A DNA stretch of 17,291 nucleotides from an uncultured Clostridia bacterium (GTDB lineage Bacteria; Bacillota; Clostridia; Monoglobales; Monoglobaceae), in assembly GCA_945878965.1 (NCBI GenBank), contig CAMCUJ010000003.1, forward strand, positions 1 through 17,291, given 5' to 3'. The notes under the pieces were generated by a model, which worked only from the letters and a program-made list of their open reading frames with translations, did no database searches and had not been told where the DNA came from. Positions 7,843-14,705 of the stretch are shown here, one piece after another. The position numbers and the translations under genes are program-made. Position 1 is the stretch's first letter, and the number at the start of each line of letters is the position of its first letter.

Positions 7843-8160
7843 ATGTATAAACGTAATCCAAACCGCCGTAATTTTAATTTGTACGGAAATAATGATAATA
7901 TTTCGGATAAAATGAATAACTCAAATGATAAAAAGTATCCGTCAAATCCGAATTTATCGCCGTATGAATTATCAAACAGCATTTTAAGTAACAGTAAAAG
8001 CTATAGTTATATGAAAATCAAGTCAAGCGGCACAGAAAACGATAAAAATCTTAAAATTAAAGAAAGATTTTTATATGTAATCCTGGTTACAGCTATAACT
8101 ATAGCCTTAATTTGTACCTGTCTTTCGATAGCTTCTATGATTATGTTTTTTTTAATATAG
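7843..8160 (+). CDS. Small single-pass membrane protein, unknown function
   Basis: I do not recognise this 105-residue protein. The first 70 or so residues are hydrophilic and rich in Asn, Ser, Lys and Tyr, with little predicted globular structure. A single hydrophobic segment (about 76-105, RFLYVILVTAITIAL onward) reaches the C-terminus, giving a tail-anchored layout with the bulk of the protein probably cytoplasmic. ATG 7843 is chosen because AAAGGAG (7830-7836) is 6 bases upstream. The in-frame ATG at 7759 has no ribosome binding site and lies before the inverted repeat at 7778-7804. The gene is divergent from the LRR gene and convergent with cheD. Nothing in it points to motility. The reading frame is probably real on the strength of the ribosome binding site and the clean membrane segment. 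Confidence 0.65.
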   Translation: MYKRNPNRRNFNLYGNNDNISDKMNNSNDKKYPSNPNLSPYELSNSILSNSKSYSYMKIKSSGTENDKNLKIKERFLYVILVTAITIALICTCLSIASMIMFFLI

Positions 8161-8183
8161 TTATATCAATTTGGATATAGCTA
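8158..8183. repeat. Hairpin in the convergent gap before cheD
   Basis: A 10-bp stem with one G-U pair (8158-8167 with 8174-8183, 6-base loop) begins on the stop codon of the small membrane protein gene. It is AT-rich and has no T-run on the 3' side in either direction, so terminator activity is doubtful. It nevertheless fills the 31-bp gap between two converging genes. Confidence 0.35.
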
Positions 8184-8191
8184 AACTAATA

Positions 8192-8674
8192 TTATATAGT
8201 CATTTCGCTCTTAGGAACGGTTCTTACAAGCAAACTGCCGTTTTCGGCACTGAACTGTATTGTACGTCCCTGATTTCCGCCGGTAGCCTCGGCAATAATC
8301 GGAATTTTTTCACGGCTTAGTGCGGCTTTTACAGCTTCTACATTTCGTGTTCCTATCTGCGAAAGTGATGATGAGGAAAAGGCTAAGGCAAACATACTTG
8401 CACCGCCTGCAATTTTTGCGACCAAATTTTCTCTGTTTGCGTGTGCTGATACCATTTCTTTTATTAAAATAGGGATTGCGGTATCAGCATATTTCATAAG
8501 GTTTTCGTCGTTTGGAGATCTTGCCGGAAGCAAGATATGCGACATTCCCGCAATTTTGTTTTCCGAGTCATAAAGACATATTCCGACACACGAACCGAGT
8601 GCATATGTTATAAGAGAATCAGAACCGGAGACAACCTTTAAATCCGAAATACCTACCGTAACAACATTACCCAT
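8192..8674 (-). CDS. cheD: Chemoreceptor glutamine deamidase CheD
   Basis: CheD deamidates specific glutamines on chemoreceptors and, in the Bacillus pathway, binds CheC and raises its phosphatase activity. The 160-residue length is typical. Catalytic Cys29 lies in LGSCVGI (27-33) and His46 in MSHILLP (44-50); Thr23 is placed to complete the papain-like triad. Further family motifs are GGASMF, IGTRN and GGNQGR. The ATG overlaps the end of cheC by 8 bases (ATGGGTAA) and has its ribosome binding site AAGGTGG (8684-8690) inside cheC, so the two are translationally coupled. It acts in the cytoplasm at the receptor arrays. Confidence 0.95.
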   Translation of the reverse strand: MGNVVTVGISDLKVVSGSDSLITYALGSCVGICLYDSENKIAGMSHILLPARSPNDENLMKYADTAIPILIKEMVSAHANRENLVAKIAGGASMFALAFSSSSLSQIGTRNVEAVKAALSREKIPIIAEATGGNQGRTIQFSAENGSLLVRTVPKSEMTI

Positions 8675-9293
8675 AAATGCTTCCCACCTTATTTAGCAGT
8701 TTTGAAAGTGATTCAACTGTAGGTGCAAGAAGAAGAAAACTGTTGTAGTAACAATGGTCGCCTAATATGTTCTCCTGCATTAGCAGAACTTTGTTTCCAA
8801 TCATTCCGAATTGAGAAATCGGAATATTCATAATAGCACCAAGCATATCTATGCAAATAAACGGAACAGACAATGAAATTGTAAAGCCTGTAAGCTCGGA
8901 AAGCGAACGAAGAAAGCTTCCTGCCATTATATTTGCTACCTCCTGAAGAACGGAGCAGTCGTTTTCATTAAGCTCCGCAAGGCTTGCAACATCAACGCCC
9001 ATAAGTCTTTTTATCATATCGAGTGCAAATTGTTCTTCAAGAATAAAAAGCATATTTCCCTCAATATCGCCGGTCATATTGAATATTATTCCGACAACCA
9101 TATTTTCAGAGCCGTCTATTCGGTTATAAACTTCGGAAATATCAATGACATCAACATTTGGAACAGATACGTCAATTTTTTGTCCAAGCATATCCGAAAG
9201 AGATGTTGTGGCATTTCCCATTCCTATGTTTTCTATCTCTCTGAGCATATCAAGGTGAAAATCACTTAAATCACCTATACCTAATTGTTCCAT
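8667..9293 (-). CDS. cheC: CheY-P phosphatase CheC
   Basis: CheC dephosphorylates CheY-P and takes part in CheD-linked adaptation in Bacillus-type chemotaxis. The 208-residue protein shows both halves of the pseudo-twofold CheC fold, each with an ExxN active-site motif: Glu19/Asn22 in LREIENIGMGNA and Glu118/Asn121 in LQEVANIMAGS. Pro45 follows Asn22 at the conserved distance. The flagellar relative FliY carries an added FliN-like domain, which is absent here, so this is CheC. GAGAGG (9302-9307) is 8 bases upstream of the ATG. The gene leads a cheC-cheD pair transcribed away from the flagellar operon from the promoter at 9457-9485. Confidence 0.95.
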   Translation of the reverse strand: MEQLGIGDLSDFHLDMLREIENIGMGNATTSLSDMLGQKIDVSVPNVDVIDISEVYNRIDGSENMVVGIIFNMTGDIEGNMLFILEEQFALDMIKRLMGVDVASLAELNENDCSVLQEVANIMAGSFLRSLSELTGFTISLSVPFICIDMLGAIMNIPISQFGMIGNKVLLMQENILGDHCYYNSFLLLAPTVESLSKLLNKVGSIYG

Positions 9294-9456
9294 AGAATTA
9301 ACCTCTCAATCTGTAATTCAGCTTATTAAAAGTATAGAGCTGTTTATAAATCATTAATCGGGACAACGCAGATATTCTCCCCTGCAATAAATTATCAATT
9401 ACGTATTAATAAAGCTCATAACTCTACAAATAATACTAAATAATTATGTACTATAT

Positions 9457-9485
9457 ATTATAATATATATCGTACTTTTTTTCAA
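9457..9485 (-). promoter_or_regulatory. Sigma-A-like promoter of cheC-cheD
   Basis: On the minus strand TTGAAA (9480-9485) is followed by a 17-bp spacer and a perfect TATAAT (9457-9462). The start would be near 9450, leaving a leader of about 155 bases before cheC. It is a vegetative-type promoter, not a flagellar sigma-D type. Confidence 0.75.
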
Positions 9486-9789
9486 TAGCTTTATCAAAAA
9501 AACACTTGATTTGAGCTAAAAAAACTTCATTAATCAATAGAAAACGAAGCATTATATCTACAGTTGATTATATAGTTGATTTTACATTTAAAAATCTTTG
9601 TATAAAATATAAGAAAAATCTTATTAAAGTTTGTGAATAATATAGAAAAAAGAATTAAATATAAAAAAATGATTTAAAATTTCGTAAAAACTATACAAAA
9701 AAATACATATAATAAGTCTTAAGCATAAGATTAAAAGGGAATTAAAAGATAGTTGAAATAAATTTACAGAACAGGTTTAAATAAAAGTA

Positions 9790-9818
9790 TTGATTTTTTT
9801 ACATTTTAAGTGTATAAT
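9790..9818 (+). promoter_or_regulatory. Sigma-A-like promoter of the flagellar operon
   Basis: TTGATT (9790-9795), a 17-bp spacer and a perfect TATAAT (9813-9818) lie upstream of the transglycosylase gene. The start would be near 9825, giving a leader of about 75 bases. This fits early flagellar genes being read by the housekeeping sigma factor. Confidence 0.75.
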
Positions 9819-9899
9819 TATATAGATATAATACATATGAAATAATAATAATGTTAAAGGTTTAAGCTTTAGAGGTTATGAAATTCGGAGGTAGTTAAG

Positions 9900-10595
9900 T
9901 TGATAGATCCTTGTGCGTTTTACAATCAGAAAATGTCGGAGATTACGGCGAAAATAGAAGGAAAAATCGGTATGGCAACTTCTGTGTATGCCAATATGAC
10001 AAGTCAGGTGGCCGGAAGTACGGATTTTGCGGATACGCTTAACTCGGTTCAGAAAACGGAGTCTTCAGGCGGACTTTCCGCTTATTATCTGAATTCGATT
10101 TACGGAAATGACAGTTTAAATTCCGGTGGCACTTTCGGATCATCGGCACTTAGCGGAAATTATACATATACGGGTCTTGGAGGAAGCCTTGACGGGGGAG
10201 CTTTGGAGTCTGCGATACAGAATAAAGCTTGTATGTACAATCTTGATGCAAACCTTATAAAGGCGGTAATAAAAACCGAATCAAACTTTAATCCGTCGGC
10301 GGTTTCCGGTGCCGGCGCTATAGGTCTTATGCAGCTTATGCCGGCTACCGCAAAAGCACTGGGTGTTAAGAATCCTTATGATGCAGTTGAGAATTTAGAC
10401 GGCGGAATAAGATATCTTAAGACTCAGATTGAGAATTTCGGCGGAAATGTAAAAATGGCACTTGCGGCGTATAATTGCGGACCGTCAAAGCTTAAGAGTC
10501 TTAATATTACAAATATTGACGATCCGGAGCAGTTTGCAAGGCTGCCTAAGGAAACGCAGAATTACGTTAATAAAATAATGGGTTATATGAAATAG
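9900..10595 (+). CDS. Lytic transglycosylase (SLT domain) at the head of the flagellar operon
   Basis: The C-terminal half (about 102-231) is an SLT/goose-lysozyme-like domain that cleaves peptidoglycan glycan strands. Catalytic Glu127 lies in KTESNFNP, followed by GLMQLMP (142-148), AYNCGP (190-195) and the ETQNYVNKI end motif (218-226). The first 100 residues are Ser/Gly/Asn-rich and not recognised. No signal peptide or membrane segment is visible, so export through the flagellar secretion system is a reasonable inference. The start is TTG 9900, the only good choice: GGAGG (9887-9891) is 8 bases upstream and no ATG competes. As first gene of the basal-body operon, 55 bases before flgB, it is likely to open the wall for the rod, the job done by the FlgJ muramidase in enterobacteria. 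Confidence 0.88.
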   Translation: MIDPCAFYNQKMSEITAKIEGKIGMATSVYANMTSQVAGSTDFADTLNSVQKTESSGGLSAYYLNSIYGNDSLNSGGTFGSSALSGNYTYTGLGGSLDGGALESAIQNKACMYNLDANLIKAVIKTESNFNPSAVSGAGAIGLMQLMPATAKALGVKNPYDAVENLDGGIRYLKTQIENFGGNVKMALAAYNCGPSKLKSLNITNIDDPEQFARLPKETQNYVNKIMGYMK

Positions 10596-10650
10596 TGGTT
10601 TTAATAGTGTATAAATTATATTTTAATTGAAATAAGGGGGGCTAATTGAT

Positions 10651-11049
10651 ATGGTACCGGCTATTTTTTCTCACACGGCAAGTTTGCGAAACGCACTTGA
10701 TGCAGCGTGGCTTAGAGATGAGGTTATAAATAATAACATAGCAAATAATGAAACGCCTAATTTTAAGGCATCTACCGTAGAATTTGAAACGCTTCTTAAG
10801 CAAAAAACAGAGGGAAGTGCTGAACTTATGAAAACTACACGAAGCAAGCATTTGGGTGTTTCTGACGGTTATATAAAGCCAAGAGTTGTTACTAATTGGG
10901 AGCAGACCACAAGGTTTGACGGAAACAATGTTGATATAGAACAGGAACAGACTCAGAAGGCGAAAAACGCACTTTATTATTACACGCTTACACAAAAGCT
11001 TAATAATGAATATTCAAGACTTAGATATGTTGCGGGTGACGGCAAGTAA
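10651..11049 (+). CDS. flgB: Flagellar basal-body rod protein FlgB
   Basis: FlgB is a proximal rod subunit exported through the flagellar type III system and assembled on FliE. The N-terminal axial-protein motif NNIANNETPNF (28-38) and the C-terminal helix ending in LNNEYSRLRYVAG match FlgB. The 132-residue length is normal, and no signal peptide is needed or present. The start ATG has AAGGGGGG (10634-10641) 9 bases upstream. It is followed by flgC after an unusually long 162-base gap. Confidence 0.95.
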   Translation: MVPAIFSHTASLRNALDAAWLRDEVINNNIANNETPNFKASTVEFETLLKQKTEGSAELMKTTRSKHLGVSDGYIKPRVVTNWEQTTRFDGNNVDIEQEQTQKAKNALYYYTLTQKLNNEYSRLRYVAGDGK

Positions 11050-11066
11050 ACCATCAAAAGCATACT

Positions 11067-11094
11067 TTGGTAATTGAAATTGCTTATATATGAT
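11067..11094 (+). promoter_or_regulatory. Possible internal promoter between flgB and flgC
   Basis: TTGGTA (11067-11072), a 16-bp spacer and TATGAT (11089-11094) form a moderate sigma-A match. An overlapping alternative is TTGAAA (11074-11079), 17 bp, TATGAA (11097-11102). The 162-base flgB-flgC gap leaves room for such an element, but neither version is strong. Confidence 0.25.
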
Positions 11095-11211
11095 TTTATG
11101 AAAATAAAGAGCGGGAAATTTAATTGATAAAACGAAAACTTTTAGAGTCCGGAAAAGGCAGAACAGAGAAGTTGTTTCGGAGGAGAAAAGTATATAATGG
11201 GGGATTAGGAT

Positions 11212-11652
11212 ATGGCATTACTTAATGGATTAAATATAAGTGCTACAGCACTTACGGCACAAAGATTCAGAATGGATGTAATAAGTGAAAATTTAGCGAA
11301 TGCGGAGGTTACGAGAACTGCTGACGGAACTCCGTACAGAAGAAGAAACGTTGTGCTTGGAGAAAGAGAAAATGCGGTATCGTTTTCAGATACGCTTAAT
11401 CAGACAAAAGCCAGTATGTATGGCGGAGGTGTGAGAGTTGCATCTGTTGTTGAAAGCCGTGAGCCGTTTAAACTTGTTTATGATCCGAGCCATCCTGATG
11501 CAAATGAAGAGGGATATGTAAATATGCCGAACGTTGATACGGTTACTGAGATGGTTGACTTAATGGCGGCATCACGCTCGTATGAGGCGAATGTTACAGC
11601 GTTCAATACTACTAAGTCTATGGCGCTTAAGGCACTTGAGATAGGAAAGTAA
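11212..11652 (+). CDS. flgC: Flagellar basal-body rod protein FlgC
   Basis: FlgC is a proximal rod subunit. The N-terminal SENLANAEVTRT segment (25-36), the DPSHPDANEEGYV loop (about 93-105) and the C-terminal LMAASRSYEANVTAFNTTK helix (121-139) are diagnostic. The 146-residue length is usual. The ATG at 11212 is preceded by a G-rich run (11199-11203), which may serve as ribosome binding site. A stronger CGGAGGAG (11178-11185) lies further up and instead faces an in-frame ATG at 11197 that stops after three codons. The gene follows flgB, and fliE lies 115 bases on. Confidence 0.95.
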   Translation: MALLNGLNISATALTAQRFRMDVISENLANAEVTRTADGTPYRRRNVVLGERENAVSFSDTLNQTKASMYGGGVRVASVVESREPFKLVYDPSHPDANEEGYVNMPNVDTVTEMVDLMAASRSYEANVTAFNTTKSMALKALEIGK

Positions 11653-11668
11653 GGTTTATGCGGTTATG

Positions 11669-11745
11669 TTAAGTATTTAATTATGATTGCATAGAATTTA
11701 ATAATGTTATTGATAAAAAGGGCATCAGAATAACCTAATACTTAA
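11669..11745 (+). repeat. Crossing complementary arms in the flgC-fliE gap
   Basis: TTAAGTATT (11669-11677) is complementary to AATACTTAA (11737-11745). Just outside the left arm, GGTTAT (11662-11667) is complementary to ATAACC (11730-11735). The two pairings cross, so they could form alternative or pseudoknotted folds just before the fliE ribosome binding site. All arms are A+T-rich and chance is possible. Confidence 0.25.
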
Positions 11746-11767
11746 GACTATGGAGGAAGCTGATAAA

Positions 11768-12073
11768 ATGAATGGAATTAATTCAATAAATTCGATAAAT
11801 CTATTAAACACAGATAATCAAAACACAGTTACCGAGGCGTATACTTCGGGCGGAGAAACATTTAAAGAGGTATTTGACAATCTTATAGGGATTGTAAATG
11901 AAACAGACAGTGTTAATCAGACTGCAAACTATGATTTAATGACAGGTACTCTTGAGAATATTCACGAAGCAACAGCTAAGGCTGCTGAGGCGGATATAGC
12001 ATTAAGGCTTACAGTGCAGATAAGAAATAAAGTGGTTGATGCATATAATGAGATAATGAGAATGCAGGTGTAA
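11768..12073 (+). CDS. fliE: Flagellar hook-basal body complex protein FliE
   Basis: FliE links the MS ring to the rod and is the first flagellar export substrate. The C-terminal helical region (TGTLENIHEATAKAAEADIA, then LTVQIRNKVVDAYNEIMRMQV) is the family signature; the N-terminus is Asn/Ser-rich and variable. I choose ATG 11768 (101 residues, usual for FliE), with GGAGG (11752-11756) 11 bases upstream. The in-frame ATG at 11750 overlaps this site and has no ribosome binding site of its own. fliF follows after a short gap. Confidence 0.93.
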   Translation: MNGINSINSINLLNTDNQNTVTEAYTSGGETFKEVFDNLIGIVNETDSVNQTANYDLMTGTLENIHEATAKAAEADIALRLTVQIRNKVVDAYNEIMRMQV

Positions 12074-12128
12074 TTTGAATATATTCAGACTTTAAGCTGA
12101 AAACAAAATGGAAAAGAGGATAGTCAAG

Positions 12129-13688
12129 TTGGATAATAGTGTTGAAAAATTCTTTAAACCAATAAAAGATTATTGGGATAAATTAGAGAAGAAGAAAAGA
12201 TATACATATATAATATCCGCAGCAGTAATTCTTGTGGTAATAATAGCGGCGGTACTCCTTCTTAATCGGACGGAATATTCTGTGTTGTATTCCGGACTTG
12301 AAGCGAGTGAGGCCGGCGAAATAATGACTAAGCTTACTGAGCTTGGGATAAATGCAAAGGCAGAGGGAACGGGCACAATACTTGTGCCGAAAGAAAAGGA
12401 AACAACGCTTAGAATGGAGCTTGCGTCACAAGGATATCCGAATACCGGACTTAATTATGATTTATTTAAGTCGGGAACAGGTTTTGGAACAACGGATTAT
12501 GAGAAACAGAAATATATGCAGTTTCAGCTTCAGGACAGGCTGCAAAATTCAATAAAGTCGCTTGAAGCAATTGATGATGCTATAGTTACATTACATATAC
12601 CGGACAGCACAGCTTATGTGCTAAAATCGGATAAGCAGAGTGCATCGGCATCTGTGATACTTAGAATTAAGAATGGTATGTCGCTTTCAAAGGGACAGGT
12701 TACAGGTATAGTAGGACTTGTAGCAAAAAGCGTTCCGGGACTTGAGGAAGATCAGGTATTAATTGTTGACGGAAACGGTAATGTTCTTAGCCGCAGCGGC
12801 AGTGCGGAGGCGGATGTCGCATCAAATCAGCTTGATATGGAAACCAAGGTAAGTGATGAGTATAAGAAAGAGATTAATTCAATGCTTGAGCCTGTATTTG
12901 GTATAGGCAAGGTAATTATAGGTGTAAGAGTATCTCTTGATTTTGACAAAAAGACTACGGAAAGTGTGACATATGAGCCTGTTGCGGGAACAACAGAAGG
13001 AATTCCCGTAAGCAAGAATGAGAGCAAAGAGGTTGCTACCAATTCTCAGATAGCGGGTGCTGCGGGACTTGATGCAAACGGCGGAACAGTTCAATATCCG
13101 GAAAATAACGCAGTAAACGGCGGAGAATATAAAAAGACGGATAAGACTGTAAATTATGAGATTAACTCAGTCAAGGAGCTTCTTCAGAAATCCGAGGGTT
13201 CTATAAGCGATATATCTGTATCGGTTATTTTGGATAACGAAAATCTTCAAGAGGGTGCTGAGGAAAAGGTTAAGCAGATAGTTGCCGGAGCAACAGGAAT
13301 TAATCCGGAGAGAGTTGTTGTTCAGACGATGGCGTTTGATTCAAGAAGCGAAATTGAAAATGTATTTGAAAGCAACGCAGCGGCATCAAGAGATTTAGAG
13401 AAGAAGAATACAGTAAGAAATATGATAATATATGCAGCGCTTGCACTTATAATCTGTCTGATTATATTCATTATAATAAGAATAAACAGCAAGAAACGTG
13501 CAAGACAAGAGCTTGAAGCTACATTTGAATCTGTGGGCTTGATGACAGAGGAGGAAGATGTAGATGAGGATTTGGTATTCAGCGAGAAAAAGACAGACAA
13601 GAGAAGACTTATCGAGAAGAATATCGCAGAAAATCCGGAATTTATCGTACAGTTGCTTAGAAATTGGCTTGACGAGGATGGGAGGTAA
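12129..13688 (+). CDS. fliF: Flagellar M-ring protein FliF
   Basis: FliF forms the MS ring in the cytoplasmic membrane, the base on which rod, C ring and export gate assemble. Counted from the chosen start, a first membrane segment (about 26-46) leads into two ring-building domains. The second membrane segment is at about 432-453. The C-terminal tail ends in IVQLLRNWLDE, the conserved FliG-binding motif. The protein is 519 residues, slightly short but complete for a clostridial FliF. I prefer TTG 12129, since GAGGA (12116-12120) is 8 bases upstream. ATG 12108, seven codons earlier (526 residues), has no ribosome binding site and overlaps that one. The start is therefore the least certain part. 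Confidence 0.94.
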   Translation: MDNSVEKFFKPIKDYWDKLEKKKRYTYIISAAVILVVIIAAVLLLNRTEYSVLYSGLEASEAGEIMTKLTELGINAKAEGTGTILVPKEKETTLRMELASQGYPNTGLNYDLFKSGTGFGTTDYEKQKYMQFQLQDRLQNSIKSLEAIDDAIVTLHIPDSTAYVLKSDKQSASASVILRIKNGMSLSKGQVTGIVGLVAKSVPGLEEDQVLIVDGNGNVLSRSGSAEADVASNQLDMETKVSDEYKKEINSMLEPVFGIGKVIIGVRVSLDFDKKTTESVTYEPVAGTTEGIPVSKNESKEVATNSQIAGAAGLDANGGTVQYPENNAVNGGEYKKTDKTVNYEINSVKELLQKSEGSISDISVSVILDNENLQEGAEEKVKQIVAGATGINPERVVVQTMAFDSRSEIENVFESNAAASRDLEKKNTVRNMIIYAALALIICLIIFIIIRINSKKRARQELEATFESVGLMTEEEDVDEDLVFSEKKTDKRRLIEKNIAENPEFIVQLLRNWLDEDGR

Positions 13689-13694
13689 ATAATC

Positions 13695-14705
13695 GTGGCA
13701 GGAAAAAATGGTTTATCGGGAAGTGAAAAAGCCGCAGTTTTATTAATCTCACTTGGAAAAGAAGCGTCGGCTGAGATTTTCAGACATTTGCGTGAGGATG
13801 AGATAGAACAGCTGACACTGGATATTACAAATGTACGAACAGTTGATGCTGAAACCAGAAATGAAGTTTTTGATGAATTTTACGAGTTATGTTTAGCTCA
13901 GAATTACATTTCCGAAGGTGGTATAGAGTATGCAAAGGATATACTTGAGGATGCCTTGGGAAATGAGAGAGCATATCAGCTTATAGGTAAAATTACATCG
14001 TCGCTTCAGGTGCGTCCTTTTGATTATTTAAGAAAAGCGGATCCGAATCAGATACTTAACTTTGTACAGAACGAAAATCCGCAGACAATAGCACTTATAT
14101 TTGCGTATTTAAAGCCACAGCAGGCAGCATCGGTGCTTTCGGCACTTCCAAATGAGCAGCAGGCTAAGGTAATTGAGAAGATAGCGAAGATGGACAGAAC
14201 ATCTCCGGAATACATAAAAGAGGTTGAGCGAGTTCTTGAAAAGAAGCTTTCAAGTCTTGGCGTTGAGGATTACACAATTGTCGGCGGTCTTCAAAATACT
14301 GTTGATATCCTAAACTCTGTAGATATAGGTACTGAAAAGAGAGTTCTTGAGCTTCTTGATGAGTATGATTCGGAGCTTACCGAAGAAATCAGAAAGAGAA
14401 TGTTTGCATTTGAAGATATTGTTAAGCTTGATCCTAAATCAATTCAGAAGGTTCTTAAGGAAACAGAAAACAAAGAACTTGCAGTTGCACTTAAGGGTAC
14501 AACACCTGAGGTTAAGGAGGTTATCTTAAGCAATCTATCTGCACGTCTAAAGGATATGATTGTGGAGGATATGGAATTTATGGGACCTGTACGTATCAAG
14601 GATGTTGAGCAGGCACAGCAGAAGATTGTCAATACAATAAGATCATTGGAGGATGCAGGCGAAATTATAATAGTAAGAAACGAAGGAGACGAATTGTTTG
14701 TATAA
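13695..14705 (+). CDS. fliG: Flagellar motor switch protein FliG
   Basis: FliG is the C-ring protein that contacts the stator and FliF and carries torque. The 336-residue length and the N-terminal SGSEKAAVLLISLGKEASAE region (8-27) are typical. The middle-domain FliM-contact motif reads ENPQTIALI (127-135), with Asn where many FliG proteins have His. MFAFEDIVKLD (236-246) in the C-terminal torque domain is well conserved. It starts with GTG, with GGAGG (13681-13685) 9 bases upstream, and follows fliF by six bases. Its last eight bases overlap the start of fliH. Confidence 0.96.
   Translation: MAGKNGLSGSEKAAVLLISLGKEASAEIFRHLREDEIEQLTLDITNVRTVDAETRNEVFDEFYELCLAQNYISEGGIEYAKDILEDALGNERAYQLIGKITSSLQVRPFDYLRKADPNQILNFVQNENPQTIALIFAYLKPQQAASVLSALPNEQQAKVIEKIAKMDRTSPEYIKEVERVLEKKLSSLGVEDYTIVGGLQNTVDILNSVDIGTEKRVLELLDEYDSELTEEIRKRMFAFEDIVKLDPKSIQKVLKETENKELAVALKGTTPEVKEVILSNLSARLKDMIVEDMEFMGPVRIKDVEQAQQKIVNTIRSLEDAGEIIIVRNEGDELFV

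Larger units (their letters stand above)
9294..9899. other. 606-bp A+T-rich divergent control region
   Basis: This region lies between cheC (minus) and the flagellar operon (plus). It contains a cheC promoter (9457-9485), an operon promoter (9790-9818) and leaders of about 155 and 75 bases. The stretch from about 9490 to 9710 is very A+T-rich, with repeated A-runs of five to seven and a near-perfect tandem copy of AGTTGATT (9562-9581). I saw no ORF with a ribosome binding site, no cyclic-di-GMP riboswitch and no match to the sigma-D motif (TAAA, about 15 bp, GCCGATAT). Confidence 0.7.

Noticed and set aside
8158..8183. Bidirectional terminator between the small gene and cheD
   Set aside because: The stem is AT-rich and no T-run follows in either direction.
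9294..9899. Cyclic-di-GMP riboswitch or sigma-D promoter upstream of the motility genes
   Set aside because: No matching conserved cores found on either strand; both visible promoters are sigma-A-like.
11750..11767. ATG 11750 as fliE start
   Set aside because: Overlaps the GGAGG that serves ATG 11768; nothing upstream to bind the ribosome.
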